DNA of 64,000 bases from Rhodobacter xanthinilyticus. Its GTDB lineage: Bacteria > Pseudomonadota > Alphaproteobacteria > Rhodobacterales > Rhodobacteraceae. Positions 28,737 to 38,720 of this stretch are shown here, in pieces (within the stretch, counting starts at the first letter, position 1; each line of letters opens with the position of its first letter). The notes beneath the pieces are model-generated. The model searched no databases. It was not told the origin of the DNA and saw only the letters and a list, made by a program, of their open reading frames with translations. The stretch is from NCBI RefSeq assembly GCF_001856665.1, contig NZ_CP017781.1, forward strand, positions 1,521,501 through 1,585,500, read 5' to 3'. A program made the position numbers and the translations under genes.

Positions 28737-29056
28737 TGTGTCTCGGGATTCCGGTTCTCTTGACCGCCGTTGACGGCATTCGCGGCGAGGTGCTCGAAGA
28801 CGGCCGCCCCGGCCTCGTCGATCTCTCGCTCACCCCCGAGGCGCGCCCGGGCGATTGGGTTCTGGCCTTTCTCGGCGCCGCCCGCGGCATCCTGACCGAG
28901 ACCGAGGCCCGCCAGATCACCGCCGCGCTCGCCGGCCTCAGATCGCTGATGGAAGGCGGCGATCTGGGCGATGCCTTCGCCGATCTCGAGGGCCGCGAGC
29001 CGACCCTTCCCCCCCATCTTCAGGCCGCCGTCGACGCGGGCCGTTCCAGAGGCTGA
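28736..29056 (+). CDS. hupF: HypC/HupF family chaperone
   Basis: The product has 106 residues and starts MCLGIPV, the hallmark of HypC-type chaperones with functional Cys2. The C-terminal half is longer and more acidic than in HypC (encoded at 34728). In hydrogenase systems with both, HupF protects HupL during maturation under oxygen. Its stop is 3 bases before the hupG start. Confidence 0.93.
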   Translation: MCLGIPVLLTAVDGIRGEVLEDGRPGLVDLSLTPEARPGDWVLAFLGAARGILTETEARQITAALAGLRSLMEGGDLGDAFADLEGREPTLPPHLQAAVDAGRSRG

Positions 29057-29059
29057 GAC

Positions 29060-29472
29060 ATGCACGATATTGCCCCCCCTCGGCGCCCGCCTCCGGCGCG
29101 CCCCATCCCCTCGTCACCCGGCTGATCGCCGAATTCGACTACCCGCTGCTCGATGATTTCGAGGCCCTGCGCGCCTTTACCGAGGCGCCCGGCGCGCATT
29201 GCCTGTTCATCCCGGGCGACGGCGCGCGCAACCTCGAGACGCCCGATGCCGCGGTGATCCTGCCCGAGCTGCGCATCGCCTTCCAGCGCGCCTTCGATTG
29301 CGCCGTCGTCGGCAATTCGATCGAGACCAGGCTGCGCGAGGCCACGCGCGCGCTCAAGACCCCGGCCTTCCTCTTTTACCGCGACGGCGTCTATCTCGGC
29401 GCGATCGAGAAGATCCGCGACTGGGACGATTACCTCGCCCGCATCCCCCATCTTCTGGCGCAGAAAGGCTGA
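29060..29472 (+). CDS. hupG: HupG (HyaE family), frameshifted near its start
   Basis: The start MHDIAP is well placed, 3 bases after hupF with an AGAGG site. This frame stops after 21 codons. The conserved body (APHPLVTRLIAEFDYPLLDD ... FYRDGVYLGAIEKIRDWDDYL) lies in another frame. The switch falls in a run of seven C at 29073-29079; eight C would join both parts into one protein of about 137 residues. HupG is a thioredoxin-fold protein that assists Tat-dependent assembly of the hydrogenase small subunit. Because the rest is intact and ends 3 bases before hupH, a read error or slippage site is more likely than decay. Confidence 0.8.
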
Positions 29473-29475
29473 GCC

Positions 29476-30303
29476 ATGGTGTCGAATTTTCACTTGCCGC
29501 CCATGGGCTTCGGCCCCGGCTCGCAGCCCGAGGAGGGCGAGCTCGATTATCTGCAACTGCCGTCGGGGATGCGCACCTATAGCGCGCATCACCCGCAGGT
29601 CGACGACCCGAGCGCGGTGACGCCGGCGCTGAAGACGCTGGCCGATCTGGCGAAGGCCGCCGAGGCCTGCGCGATGGGCGGCATGGCGAGCTTTGATCTC
29701 TCCCATCTCGATGCGCAAAACCGCGCGCTGATCGCCGAGACGATGGGGCAGGGCGAGGTCGCGATGAAGATCCGCGGGATCCCGGCCCTGATGGTGCAGG
29801 AAAGCGTCTTCGCGGGCGTGTGGCAGATCGCGGGGGCGGGCGTCGACCGGATCGAGATCGGCCCGGTGCCGGCGGCGGCGCTCTCGCGCGCCTTTGAGCC
29901 CGCCCGCGCGGCCCAAGGCCTCGAGGCGCCGCGCCCGGCGGGCGTCGTGAACGCCCCCGCGCTTGCGGCAGAACTCCTTGATAAATCGGCCTCTTTCCGC
30001 GCGGGCGGGGAGCCGCATGTGATCAACCTCACGCTTTTGCCCCATACCGAGGCCGATCTCGACTGGCTGGGCCAGGTGCTCGGCGAGGGCGCGGTCACGA
30101 TCTTGTCGCGCGGCTATGGCAATTGCCGGATCACCGCCACCGCCACCCCTTTCGTCTGGCGCGTGCAGTTTTTCAACTCGATGGATGTGCTCATTCTCGA
30201 CACGTTCGAGGTCACCCCGATGCCCGAGGTCGCGATCGCCGCGCCCGAGGATCTGAGCGATTCGGGCGCGCGCATCACCGAGGTTCTGGAGGCGATCCGA
30301 TGA
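29476..30303 (+). CDS. hupH: Hydrogenase assembly protein HupH
   Basis: The product has 275 residues and is like HupH/HyaF. The N-terminal half contains YLQLPSGMRTY, and the C-terminal half contains GYGNCRITATATPFVWRVQFFN, both typical for the family. It acts in late assembly of the uptake hydrogenase. The exact reaction is unknown. It overlaps hupJ (ATGA) and follows hupG after 3 bases. Confidence 0.92.
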   Translation: MVSNFHLPPMGFGPGSQPEEGELDYLQLPSGMRTYSAHHPQVDDPSAVTPALKTLADLAKAAEACAMGGMASFDLSHLDAQNRALIAETMGQGEVAMKIRGIPALMVQESVFAGVWQIAGAGVDRIEIGPVPAAALSRAFEPARAAQGLEAPRPAGVVNAPALAAELLDKSASFRAGGEPHVINLTLLPHTEADLDWLGQVLGEGAVTILSRGYGNCRITATATPFVWRVQFFNSMDVLILDTFEVTPMPEVAIAAPEDLSDSGARITEVLEAIR

Positions 30304-31136
30304 GCGGTTTTGCCGGGTTCGAGGGCAGCTATCTGGGCGCCAATGACCGCATTTCCGCGGCCGCGGTGATGGAATGCAAGATCTGCTGGACGCCCTACGA
30401 CCCCGCCGAGGGCGATGAGTTCCGTCAGGTTCTGCCCGGCACCGCCTTCACCGCGCTGCCCGAGGATTGGTCCTGCCCGAATTGCGGCGCGCCGAAGGAA
30501 CAGTTCATGGTCCGCGAAGACCCGGGCGCGCCCGCGATCCTCGAGGCGCGGCGGATCGAGGCCGAGGTGCAAAAGCTCACCGCCGATTTCCGCGAAGTGT
30601 GGCATGCGAAAATGCGCGAGGTGCCCTTGGTCAACAAGGCGCTCTCGGTCGAGGCGGTGGGGTTTGAAAACCGCGAGGGCCGCGTCGTGGGGGTGCTGGT
30701 CAGCCCGTGGTTCATGAACCTGATCTTGCTGCCCGGCCCGGGCGAGGATTGGTCGGGTCTCACGGCGGGCGCCAAGGAAGAGATCGAGTTCCCCTCGGGG
30801 CGCTATGAATTTCTCCATAATGTCAGGGAGATGGTCGGCGGCTACAAGGCGTGCTCGCTGTTCTCGCCGATGGCCGATTTCCAGACCCAGATGCAGGCGG
30901 TCGATGTCGCGCGGGCGGTGATGGCCGAGCTTTACCGCGCCGAGAACCGCGCCGAGACCGACCGCGCGGGCGAGATCCGCGCGGCGCGCGAGGCCGAGAT
31001 CGCCGCCGCCGAAGCGGCCTTGGCCGCGCCCGCCCCGGAGGCCGAGGCGCCCCTCGACCCGGCGCCGACGCGCCGCCAGATCCTTACCGGCGGGCTGGCC
31101 GAGGCGCCTCAGGACGGAGGCTCCGCACAGGCATGA
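30300..31136 (+). CDS. hupJ: HupJ with fused rubredoxin domain
   Basis: The product has 278 residues. Residues 20-70 are a rubredoxin with Cys26/Cys29 (CKIC) and Cys59/Cys62 (CPNC). The remainder (about 85-220) is the HupJ domain. In rhizobia these are two proteins, HupI and HupJ; the fused form is known from R. capsulatus. It assists hydrogenase maturation, probably in redox protection of the small subunit. The last 60 residues are a charged Ala-rich tail. Overlaps on both sides show coupling with hupH and hupK. Confidence 0.9.
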   Translation: MSGFAGFEGSYLGANDRISAAAVMECKICWTPYDPAEGDEFRQVLPGTAFTALPEDWSCPNCGAPKEQFMVREDPGAPAILEARRIEAEVQKLTADFREVWHAKMREVPLVNKALSVEAVGFENREGRVVGVLVSPWFMNLILLPGPGEDWSGLTAGAKEEIEFPSGRYEFLHNVREMVGGYKACSLFSPMADFQTQMQAVDVARAVMAELYRAENRAETDRAGEIRAAREAEIAAAEAALAAPAPEAEAPLDPAPTRRQILTGGLAEAPQDGGSAQA

Positions 31137-32014
31137 GCGGCGGTCTGCACATCACGCTTGGCGTTGCGGGGGCTGATCTGCGCCCCGTCGTGACGCAGGC
31201 CCCGGCTTTGCCGGTGGCGCGGCTGATGTGTGGCCGTGCGCCCGAGGATGTGGCCCGGCTTGCCCGGAGCCTGTTCAACCTGTGCGGTGAAGCGCAGGAT
31301 CTTGCGGTTCGTCTCGCGCTCGACCTCCCCCGAGCCGAGGCCGATCTGGGCCGTGAGATCCTGCGCGATCACCTTTTCAAACTGATGATCGCCTGGCCGG
31401 GGCTATTGGGGCTTGCGCCGCGGGCGCTGCCGCTCGGCTGGGAGGCGGGCGGGCCGCGGCTCGTTTCGGCGGTCTGGGGCGGGGCGGCGCCCGCGCATCT
31501 GGCCGAATGGCTCGCCGCCGGGCGCGGCGTGGCGCCCGCGCTCGCCGCGCTGGCCGAGGCCTTTGCGCCGGGCGAGGCGGTGGCCGAACTCGCGCCGCTG
31601 ACCGACCCGTTCGGCACCGCGCCGCAGGAAAATTCCCCCGCCGGGCGGCGCGCGGGCCATCCGCTGATGGCCGAGGCCGAGGCCGCCTTCGGGCGCGGCC
31701 CGCTGTGGCGCGCGCTTGGCCGCCTCCTTGATCTCGCGGCCTTCGCCGAGACCCCGCCGCGCGGCGAAACGCCCGCGCCCGGGCGCGCGCTCGTGCCTGC
31801 CGCGCGCGGCACCTATGCGCTCGAAGCCCGCGCCGAGGGTGGCGTCGTGACCGAATTCCTGCGCCGCACGCCGACCGATCATCTCCTCGCCCCGGGCGGC
31901 GCGCTCGAGGCCGCGCTCGGCGCGCTGCCCGCGGCAAAGGCCTCGCGCGCGGGGCTCGTTGTCGATATCCTCGACCCCTGCGTTGCGGTGGTGATGGAGG
32001 GGTGCCATGCATGA
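31133..32014 (+). CDS. hupK: Hydrogenase maturation scaffold HupK
   Basis: The product has 293 residues and resembles a reduced hydrogenase large subunit. Remnants are [14 protein letters not shown] near the N-terminus and [14 protein letters not shown] at the C-terminus, where HupL has DPCLAC. The last Cys of the ligand pair is thus shifted or lost. HupK is thought to act as a scaffold on which the Fe(CN)2CO unit is placed before transfer to HupL. It overlaps hypA by 8 bases. Confidence 0.9.
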   Translation: MSGGLHITLGVAGADLRPVVTQAPALPVARLMCGRAPEDVARLARSLFNLCGEAQDLAVRLALDLPRAEADLGREILRDHLFKLMIAWPGLLGLAPRALPLGWEAGGPRLVSAVWGGAAPAHLAEWLAAGRGVAPALAALAEAFAPGEAVAELAPLTDPFGTAPQENSPAGRRAGHPLMAEAEAAFGRGPLWRALGRLLDLAAFAETPPRGETPAPGRALVPAARGTYALEARAEGGVVTEFLRRTPTDHLLAPGGALEAALGALPAAKASRAGLVVDILDPCVAVVMEGCHA

Positions 32015-32348
32015 AATGTCGATCGCCGAGGGCATCCGAACCGTCCTCGAGGATGCCGCAAAGGCCAATGATTTCAGCAAGATCACCCGCGTGCGGCTGG
32101 AGATTGGCGCCTTCGCCGGGGTTGAGCGCGCCGCGCTCGACTTTGCCTTCGAGGTGGTGATGCGCGGCTCGGTCGCCGAAGGCGCGGCGCTCGAGATCCT
32201 CGATCTGCCGGGGCGGGCGCTGTGTTACGATTGCGCGGTGGAGGTCGAGATCACCGACCGCCTCGCGCCTTGCCCGCACTGTGGTGGCGGGCGGCTGCTC
32301 GTGCAGGGCGGCGATGAGATGCGGATCAAGGATTTGGAGGTGCTGTGA
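32007..32348 (+). CDS. hypA: Nickel insertion protein HypA
   Basis: The product has 113 residues. The N-terminal MHEMSIAEG carries the nickel ligand His2. The zinc site is formed by the CYDC and CPHC pairs. It delivers nickel to HupL together with HypB, whose gene starts in the HypA stop codon (TGATG). Confidence 0.95.
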   Translation: MHEMSIAEGIRTVLEDAAKANDFSKITRVRLEIGAFAGVERAALDFAFEVVMRGSVAEGAALEILDLPGRALCYDCAVEVEITDRLAPCPHCGGGRLLVQGGDEMRIKDLEVL

Positions 32349-33250
32349 TGTGTACGGTTTGCGGCTGCGGCGGCCATAGCGTGGAGGACCAGTTCCGCGC
32401 CCATCTCGCCAAACAGGGGCAGGCGCCGGCGGCGCCGCTGGCGGTGCTCGCGCCCCATCCCGCGCCGAAGCCCACTGCGCCGAAAACGCCCGCGCCCGCG
32501 CCTGCGCCGGTCGATGGCAGCCACGCCGCCTGCACCCATGATCTGCATTTCGGCCAGGGCCCCGCGGGCACCGAGGTGCCGGGCATGACCCAGGCGCGGC
32601 TGATCGAGATCGAGACCGATATCCTGAGCAAGAACAACAGCTTCGCCGCGCGCAACCGGGCGGCGCTGGCGGCGCTCAAGGCGTTTTCGGTCAACCTCGT
32701 TTCCTCGCCCGGCTCGGGCAAGACCACGCTTTTGTGCGCCACGATCCGCGCGCTCGGCGCCCAGCCGCTCGCGGTGATCGAGGGCGATCAGCAGACCTCG
32801 AACGACGCCGACCGGATCCGCGAAACCGGCGCCGCGGCGGTGCAGGTCAACACCGGCAAGGGCTGCCATCTCGACGGCAACATGGTCGAACAGGCGCTTG
32901 CGCGGCTCGATCTGGGGGCCGGCGCGCTGCTCTTCATCGAGAATGTCGGCAACCTCGTCTGCCCCGCGGCCTTCGATCTCGGCGAGGATGCCAAGGTCGC
33001 GATCCTGTCGGTGACCGAGGGCGAGGACAAGCCGCTCAAATACCCCGACATGTTCGCAGCCTCGCGCCTCGCGATCCTCAACAAGATCGACCTCGCGCCG
33101 TTTTGTGACGTGAATCTGGATACTTACGAGGCGAACTTGAAGCGCGTGAACCCGGAGATCGAGGTGATCCGCGTCTCGGCGCGCACCGGCGAGGGGATGG
33201 AGCTCTGGCTCGATTGGCTCCGGCGCGGCCTTGCCGCGAAGGCGGCGTGA
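32348..33250 (+). CDS. hypB: Hydrogenase nickel GTPase HypB
   Basis: The product has 300 residues. MCTVCGCGG is the high-affinity nickel motif. The Walker A is SSPGSGKTT (119-127), and later G motifs ([21 protein letters not shown]) are complete. The N-terminal linker (about 20-80) is Ala/Pro-rich with only six His in the first 80 residues. Many related HypB proteins, including that of R. capsulatus, have a His-rich nickel-storing stretch there. It inserts nickel with HypA under GTP hydrolysis. Confidence 0.95.
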   Translation: MCTVCGCGGHSVEDQFRAHLAKQGQAPAAPLAVLAPHPAPKPTAPKTPAPAPAPVDGSHAACTHDLHFGQGPAGTEVPGMTQARLIEIETDILSKNNSFAARNRAALAALKAFSVNLVSSPGSGKTTLLCATIRALGAQPLAVIEGDQQTSNDADRIRETGAAAVQVNTGKGCHLDGNMVEQALARLDLGAGALLFIENVGNLVCPAAFDLGEDAKVAILSVTEGEDKPLKYPDMFAASRLAILNKIDLAPFCDVNLDTYEANLKRVNPEIEVIRVSARTGEGMELWLDWLRRGLAAKAA

Positions 33251-34728
33251 TGGCTGCCTCGCGCCCGGTGATCCTGCTCGTCGATGACGAGCCGCATTCG
33301 CTCTCGGCGATGACGATGGCGCTCGAGGATGAGTTCGACATCCTCACCGCCTCGGGCGCCGAAGCCGCGCTCGGGGTGCTGGCGGAAAACTGGGTGCAGG
33401 TGATCTTCTCCGATCAGCGCATGCCCGGCCGTTCGGGCGTCGATTTCCTCGCCGAGGTGCGCGAGCGCTGGCCCGAGACGGTGCGGATCGTGATCACCGG
33501 GTATACCGATGCGCAGGCGATGGTCGCGGCGATCAACGAGGCGGGCGTGCATCAGTTCCTGACCAAGCCCTGGCACCCCGAACAGCTCCTCGCCGCCGCC
33601 CGCAACGGCGCGCGGATGTTCCAGCTCGCGCGCGACAATGAGCGCCTCGCGCTCGAGATGCGGTTCCTGAACTCGACCTCCGAGAGCCGGCTCGAGAAAC
33701 GCCGCCGGGCGCTGCGCGAGGGGATGGGCTTCGAGACGATCCTGCGCGCGCCGCAATCGGCGATGAACACCGCCGTGACGCTCGCGCGCCAATATGCGAG
33801 CTTCGACGTGCCGGTCTTGCTCACCGGCGAGGCGGGCACCGGCAAGGCGCAGCTCGCGCGGGCCATGCATTATGGCTCGTTGCGCTCGGATAAGCCCTTC
33901 TATGAGCTCAATATTTCGGGCCTGCCCGAGGATCTCGCGCTGATCGAGCTGTTTGGCGCGAAGCGCGGCGTGCTGCCCGGCGGTGTCGCGAAGATCGGGC
34001 TCGCGCAGAAGGCCGATCGCGGCACGCTCTATCTTTCGGGGATCGAGAGCGCCTCGGCCGCGCTGCAGCTCGCGCTGATGCGGATGCTGGGCGAGGGCGC
34101 CTTCACGCCGCTGGGCGGGCAGGAGACGGTGACGACGAACCTGCGGCTGATCGCGGGGGCGGGGGTCGATCTGCGCGCGGCGGTGGCCGAGGGGCGGTTC
34201 CGCGCCGATCTCTATTATGCGCTGGCGGTGGGCGAGATCGGGCTCTTGCCGTTGCGTGCGCGGCGCGGCGATGTGGCGATGCTGGCGCAGCACATCTTGG
34301 GCGAGGCGGCGGCTGAACATGGCAAGCCCGTGATGGGGTTCGACGCGGCCGCGCTCGAATTTCTGGAGAATTACGATTGGCCCGGCAACCTGCGCGAGCT
34401 TGCCAACGAGGTCACGCGGATGCTGATTTTCGCGCAGGATAACGTCTTGGGCGCCGAGCTGATCTCGCGCCACATCCTGCAGGCGCCGCCCTCGGCCGAG
34501 GGCGCCGACCGCGCGGCGGAGGGGGTGTTGACCGCCGAGGGCACGCTCAAGGACCGCGTCGAGCTCGTCGAGATGCGGATCCTGCGCGAGACCTTGACGC
34601 GGCTGCGCTGGAACAAGAGCCGCGCGGCGGCGGAGCTGGGGCTGTCGCGCGTGGGGCTGCGCGCGAAACTCGACCGATATGGTATCACCGACCCCTCGGG
34701 CCGGGTGAGCGAGGAGGAGGAAGCGTAA
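33250..34728 (+). CDS. hupR: NtrC-family response regulator HupR
   Basis: The product has 492 residues. A receiver domain (1-125) has the acidic pocket DDE and the phosphorylated Asp55 in FSDQRMPG. The central AAA domain keeps a Walker A-like GEAGTGKA. It lacks the GAFTGA loop ([12 protein letters not shown] stands there), and its Walker B reads LYLSGIES. It therefore should not drive sigma-54 polymerase. This fits R. capsulatus HupR, which activates hupS with the housekeeping polymerase in its unphosphorylated form. A Fis-type helix-turn-helix ends the protein ([20 protein letters not shown]). It overlaps hypB and hypC by one base each. Confidence 0.94.
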   Translation: MAASRPVILLVDDEPHSLSAMTMALEDEFDILTASGAEAALGVLAENWVQVIFSDQRMPGRSGVDFLAEVRERWPETVRIVITGYTDAQAMVAAINEAGVHQFLTKPWHPEQLLAAARNGARMFQLARDNERLALEMRFLNSTSESRLEKRRRALREGMGFETILRAPQSAMNTAVTLARQYASFDVPVLLTGEAGTGKAQLARAMHYGSLRSDKPFYELNISGLPEDLALIELFGAKRGVLPGGVAKIGLAQKADRGTLYLSGIESASAALQLALMRMLGEGAFTPLGGQETVTTNLRLIAGAGVDLRAAVAEGRFRADLYYALAVGEIGLLPLRARRGDVAMLAQHILGEAAAEHGKPVMGFDAAALEFLENYDWPGNLRELANEVTRMLIFAQDNVLGAELISRHILQAPPSAEGADRAAEGVLTAEGTLKDRVELVEMRILRETLTRLRWNKSRAAAELGLSRVGLRAKLDRYGITDPSGRVSEEEEA

Positions 34729-35027
34729 TGTGTCTGGGGATTCCGGGGCAGATCGTGGCGATCACGGCGCCCGAGCGGATGATGGCGATGGCCGAGGTTT
34801 CGGGGGTGCGGCGCGAGGTCAATGTGGCTTGCGTGGCGGGGGCGGAGCTTGGCGATCTCATCGGGCAATGGGCGCTGATCCATGTGGGTTTCGCGATGAG
34901 CCTGATCGACGAGGAGGAGGCCGCCAAGACGCTTGAGGCGCTGCATGATCTGGGCGAGGCGCAGGAGACGCTCGCGCAGATGGCCGAGGGCGACGCGGCG
35001 CTGGCCGGGCCCGGCGAAGGGGTGTGA
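34728..35027 (+). CDS. hypC: Hydrogenase chaperone HypC
   Basis: The product has 99 residues starting MCLGIPGQI, with the functional Cys2. It carries the Fe(CN)2CO group with HypD and delivers it to the large subunit. It overlaps the hupR stop by one base and precedes hypD by 3 bases. The paralogue HupF is encoded at 28736. Confidence 0.94.
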   Translation: MCLGIPGQIVAITAPERMMAMAEVSGVRREVNVACVAGAELGDLIGQWALIHVGFAMSLIDEEEAAKTLEALHDLGEAQETLAQMAEGDAALAGPGEGV

Positions 35028-35030
35028 GCG

Positions 35031-36164
35031 ATGAAATTTGCCTCTGAATTCCGCGACCCGAAGGCCGCGAAGGCGCTTTTGGCGGAGATTGCGCGGGTCG
35101 CCGACGGCCTCGGCGCGAGCCGCAAGAACCCTGTTCATATCATGGAGATCTGCGGCGGGCATACCCATTCGATCTTCCGCTATGGGCTCGACAAGCTCGT
35201 CCATGAGGGGATCGAATTCATCCATGGGCCGGGTTGCCCGGTCTGTGTTCTGCCGCGCGCGCGGGTCGATGAATGTATCGAGATCGCCGAGAAGGAGGGG
35301 GTGATTTTCACCACCTTTGGCGATGCGATGCGGGTGCCGGGGTCGAAAAAATCGCTTCTGCAGGCGAAGGCCGCGGGGGCCGATGTCCGCATGGTCTACA
35401 GCCCGCTCGACGCGCTCGAGCTTGCGCGGCGCAACCCCGGGCGCGAGGTGGTGTTCTTTGGCCTCGGCTTCGAGACGACGACGCCCTCGACCGCGCTCGC
35501 GATCCAGCAGGCCGCGCGCGAGGGGCTTGCGAATTTCTCGGTGTTTTGCAACCACATCACCGTGCCCGAGCCGATCAAGGCGCTGCTCGACGACCCGCAT
35601 ATGGTGCTCGACGGCTTTATCGGGCCGGGTCATGTGAGCATGGTGATCGGGGTGCATCCCTATGATTTCATTGCGCAAGATTATCACAAGCCGATCGTAG
35701 TGGCGGGCTTTGAGCCGACGGATCTCTTGCAATCGGTGCTGATGGTGCTGCGCCAGATCGCGGCGGGCGAGGCGCGGGTCGAGAACCAATATGCCCGCGT
35801 CGTGCCCGAGAACGGCAACCCGGTGAGCCTTGCAGCGATCGCCGATGTCTATGAAAAGCGCCCCTCCTTCGAGTGGCGGGGGCTGGGAGAGATCGACGCC
35901 TCGGGGCTCAGGATCCGGCCGGCCTATGCCGCTTTCGACGCCGAGGAGAAATTCGGCGTGGGCTATGCGGGGGTGCGCACCGAGCTCGAGGAGCCCGAGG
36001 GATGCGCCTGCGGGGCGGTGATGACGGGGCGGATGAAGCCCGTGCACTGCGCGCAATTTGGCCGCGGGTGCACGCCCGAGATGCCGTTGGGGGCGTTGAT
36101 GGTGAGTTCGGAGGGGGCCTGTGCGGCCTATTGGCAATATGGCGGGGCGCGCGCGGCTCAATGA
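35031..36164 (+). CDS. hypD: Hydrogenase maturation protein HypD
   Basis: The product has 377 residues. Conserved cysteine motifs are visible: EICGGHTHSIFRYG (near 38), GPGCPVCVLPR (near 66), and the C-terminal four-Cys iron-sulfur region (CACG, HCAQFGRGC). HypD binds iron and builds the Fe(CN)2CO unit with HypC and HypE. It follows hypC after 3 bases. Confidence 0.96.
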   Translation: MKFASEFRDPKAAKALLAEIARVADGLGASRKNPVHIMEICGGHTHSIFRYGLDKLVHEGIEFIHGPGCPVCVLPRARVDECIEIAEKEGVIFTTFGDAMRVPGSKKSLLQAKAAGADVRMVYSPLDALELARRNPGREVVFFGLGFETTTPSTALAIQQAAREGLANFSVFCNHITVPEPIKALLDDPHMVLDGFIGPGHVSMVIGVHPYDFIAQDYHKPIVVAGFEPTDLLQSVLMVLRQIAAGEARVENQYARVVPENGNPVSLAAIADVYEKRPSFEWRGLGEIDASGLRIRPAYAAFDAEEKFGVGYAGVRTELEEPEGCACGAVMTGRMKPVHCAQFGRGCTPEMPLGALMVSSEGACAAYWQYGGARAAQ

Positions 36165-36167
36165 GCG

Positions 36168-36214
36168 CCGGGGCTCTGCCCCGGACCCCGGGATATTTGC
36201 GGCAAGATGAAAGG
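36168..36214 (+). repeat. Dispersed CCCCGGGATATTT element before hypE
   Basis: A second near-identical copy of the element at 21572-21617: stem CCGGGG-CTCT-GCCCCGG, then ACCCCGGGATATTT, then GCGGCAAGATGAAAG. It starts 3 bases after hypD. Its last part, AAAGGGGAG, supplies the ribosome site of hypE, so it may affect hypE expression. Confidence 0.8.
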
Positions 36215-36222
36215 GGAGCGGG

Positions 36223-37245
36223 ATGGCGCTTCGCGATGACAAGGTGACGCTGTCGCATGGTGGCGGCGGCAAGGCGATGCGGGATCTGATCGAGGAGGTG
36301 TTCACCGCCGTGTTCGAGCCGCCCGGGATGGAGGATCAGGCGGTGCTGGAGGCGGCGGCTTTGGCTGAGCCGGGCGCGCGGCTTGCCTTCACCACCGACA
36401 GTTTCGTGGTGACGCCGATCGAATTTCCCGGCGGCGATATCGGCAAGATCGCGGTCTGTGGCACGGTCAACGATCTTGCGGTGGGGGGGGCGGTGCCGCT
36501 GTGGCTCTCGGCGGCCTTCATCATCGAGGAGGGGACCGAGATTGCGCTCTTGCGCCGGGTGGTGGCGAGCATGGCGCGCGAGGCGGCGGCGGCGGGGGTG
36601 CGGATCGTCACGGGCGATACCAAGGTGGTCGGGCGCGGGGCTTGCGACACGCTGTTTGTCACGACCTCCGGGGTGGGGGTGATCCCGCCCGGGCGGGCGA
36701 TGGGGGCGGCGCGGGTGCGGCCGGGCGATGTGGCGATCGTGAACGGGGTGTTGGGCGATCATGGTGCGGCGATCTTGGCGGCGCGCGGCGATCTGGCGCT
36801 CTCGACCGATCTGCAGAGCGATTGTGCGGCGCTCGGGCATCTGATGGCGGATGTTCTGGCGGCAGCGCCCGGGGCGAAGGCGGCGCGCGATCTGACGCGC
36901 GGGGGCTTGGCTTCGGCGCTCAACGAGATTGCCGAAACCGCGGGCTGCGGGATCGAGATTGCCGAGGAGGATTTGCCGTTGCGGGCCGAGGTGGTGGGGG
37001 TGTGCGAGATCCTCGGGCTCGACCCGCTTTACCTCGCCAATGAGGGGCGGCTTGTCGTCTTCGTGCCCGAGGCGGAGGCGGCGGCGGCGCTGAGCGCGAT
37101 GCGCGCGCGGGCCGAGGGCGCGGGGGCGGCGGTGATCGGGCGCGCGGTCGAGGGGCATGTGGGCCAGGTACGGATGCGCACGGCCTTTGGCGGGGCGCGG
37201 ATCGTCGACATGTTGGTGGGCGAGCAATTGCCGCGGATCTGCTGA
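36223..37245 (+). CDS. hypE: Hydrogenase maturation protein HypE
   Basis: The product has 340 residues of the AIR-synthase/PurM-like fold. The N-terminal LSHGGGGKAMRDLI and the C-terminal PRIC end are characteristic; the terminal Cys is carbamoylated by HypF and dehydrated to thiocyanate. It donates cyanide to HypCD. The start follows the repeat element by 8 bases. It closes the hydrogenase cluster. Confidence 0.96.
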   Translation: MALRDDKVTLSHGGGGKAMRDLIEEVFTAVFEPPGMEDQAVLEAAALAEPGARLAFTTDSFVVTPIEFPGGDIGKIAVCGTVNDLAVGGAVPLWLSAAFIIEEGTEIALLRRVVASMAREAAAAGVRIVTGDTKVVGRGACDTLFVTTSGVGVIPPGRAMGAARVRPGDVAIVNGVLGDHGAAILAARGDLALSTDLQSDCAALGHLMADVLAAAPGAKAARDLTRGGLASALNEIAETAGCGIEIAEEDLPLRAEVVGVCEILGLDPLYLANEGRLVVFVPEAEAAAALSAMRARAEGAGAAVIGRAVEGHVGQVRMRTAFGGARIVDMLVGEQLPRIC

Positions 37246-37248
37246 GGC

Positions 37249-37277
37249 TTGACGGCGGGCGGCTCTGTGCCAGATAG
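37249..37277 (+). promoter_or_regulatory. Possible promoter of the MATE gene
   Basis: TTGACG at 37249-37254 and AGATAG at 37272-37277 are 17 bases apart, 20 bases before the MATE start. The -35 box is good and the -10 box is weak. It overlaps the end of the 5-base gap after hypE, and the gene could also be read from the hyp transcript. Confidence 0.4.
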
Positions 37278-37296
37278 GCAGGGAAACGGAGGCCCG

Positions 37297-38669
37297 ATGA
37301 GACCCACGCCGAAACTGACCCGGGGGCCGATCGCGACGACGCTTCTGATGTTCGCGCTGCCGACGCTTGGCTCCTCGATGCTGCAATCGGCCAATGGCTC
37401 GATCGATGCGGTCTGGATCGGGCGGCTCTTGGGCGAGACCGCCCTGGCCGCCACGACGAACGGCAACATCTTGATGTTTTTGCTCACCTCTTTCGTCTTC
37501 GGCTTTGGCATGGCGGCGACGATCCTGATCGGGCAGGCGATCGGGCGGGGCGATCTGACGGGGGCGCGCGAGGTGGTGGGCACGGTGATCGGCACCTTTG
37601 TGCCGCTCGCGGTGTTGATCTCGGCGGGGGGGTGGCTCTTGGCGCCGCATCTTCTGGGGCTGCTCGGCACGCCTGCGGAAAGCCTTGATTTCGCGCGGGA
37701 TTTTCTGCGGGTGATCTTTCTTGCGATGCCGGCGCTTCTGATGCAGACGCTCCTGATGATGGCGCTGCGGGGGGCGGGGGATGCGCTCACGCCGCTGGTC
37801 TTCATGGCGCTGGCGGTGGCGCTCGATGTGGTGCTGAACCCGGTTTTCATTCTGGGCCTCGGCCCGGCGCCCGAGATGGGGATTGCGGGCTCGGCCTTTG
37901 CGACGGCGGTGGCCAATTACGCGAGCCTCGGCGCGATGCTCCTTTATATCTACGGGCGCGATTTGCCGTTGCGGCTGCGCGGGGCGGAATGGGCTTACTT
38001 GCGCCCGCGCGCGTCGGTGTTGCGGCTGATCTTTGCCAAGGGCACGCCGATGGGGGTGCAGATGATCGTGGTCTCCTCGGCGGCGCTGACGATGCTCAGC
38101 CTTGTGAACCGCGAGGGGGTCGATACGACCGCGGCCTTTGGCGCGACCCAGCAGCTTTGGACCTATATCCAGATGCCGGCGATGGCGCTTGGGGCGGCGG
38201 TGAGCGCGATGGCGGCGCAGAATATCGGCGCGGGGAACTGGGCGCGGGTCGGGCGGATCACGGGCTGGGGGGTGGTGTTCAACCTCGTGATGACCGGGGG
38301 CTGGTTGCGGCGGTGACGGTGCTCGATGCGCAGGCGATGGCGCTGTTTTTGGGCGAGGGCAGCCCGGCTATCGAGATCGGGCAGCATATTCAACGGGTTG
38401 CGAGCTGGGGTTTTGTGGCCTTCGGGGTCACGATGGTGCTCTTTGGCACGGTGCGGGCGAATGGGCAGGTGATTGCGCCGCTTCTGATCCTGATCGTGTC
38501 GATGTATCCGGTGCGGCTCGGGGTGGCTTTGGGGATGCGGGAGTGGCTCGGCGTCGATGCGCTTTGGTTGAGTTTCCCGGCCTCGATGTGTTTCACCCTT
38601 CTGGCGGCGGGGGCGCTTTATCTTCAGGGTGGCTGGCGGCGCGGGCCGGCGTTGCGGGTGGAGGCGTGA
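37297..38669 (+). CDS. MATE family efflux transporter, frameshifted
   Basis: The protein is a MATE transporter of about 457 residues with some twelve membrane segments (LMFALPTLGSSMLQSANGSI near the start). The frame breaks in a run of five G at 38296-38300: the first part ends NLVMTGG, and the rest continues in another frame with AAVTVLDAQAMALFLGEGS. Six G would join them without loss. The family exports cationic drugs or metabolites with Na+ or H+ antiport. A GGAGG-type ribosome site precedes the ATG. Both halves look functional, so a sequence error is likely. Confidence 0.85.
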
Positions 38670-38672
38670 GGA

Positions 38673-38720
38673 CCGGGGCGCCGCCCCGGACCCCGGGATA
38701 TTTTCGGCAAGATGAAAGGG
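38673..38720 (+). repeat. Dispersed CCCCGGGATATTT element between converging genes
   Basis: A third copy of the element seen at 21572 and 36168: stem CCGGGG-CGCC-GCCCCGG, ACCCCGGGATATTT, TCGGCAAGATGAAAG. It fills the whole gap between the converging MATE and ABC permease genes. Here it could act as a transcription barrier in both directions; its ATG starts no gene. Confidence 0.8.
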
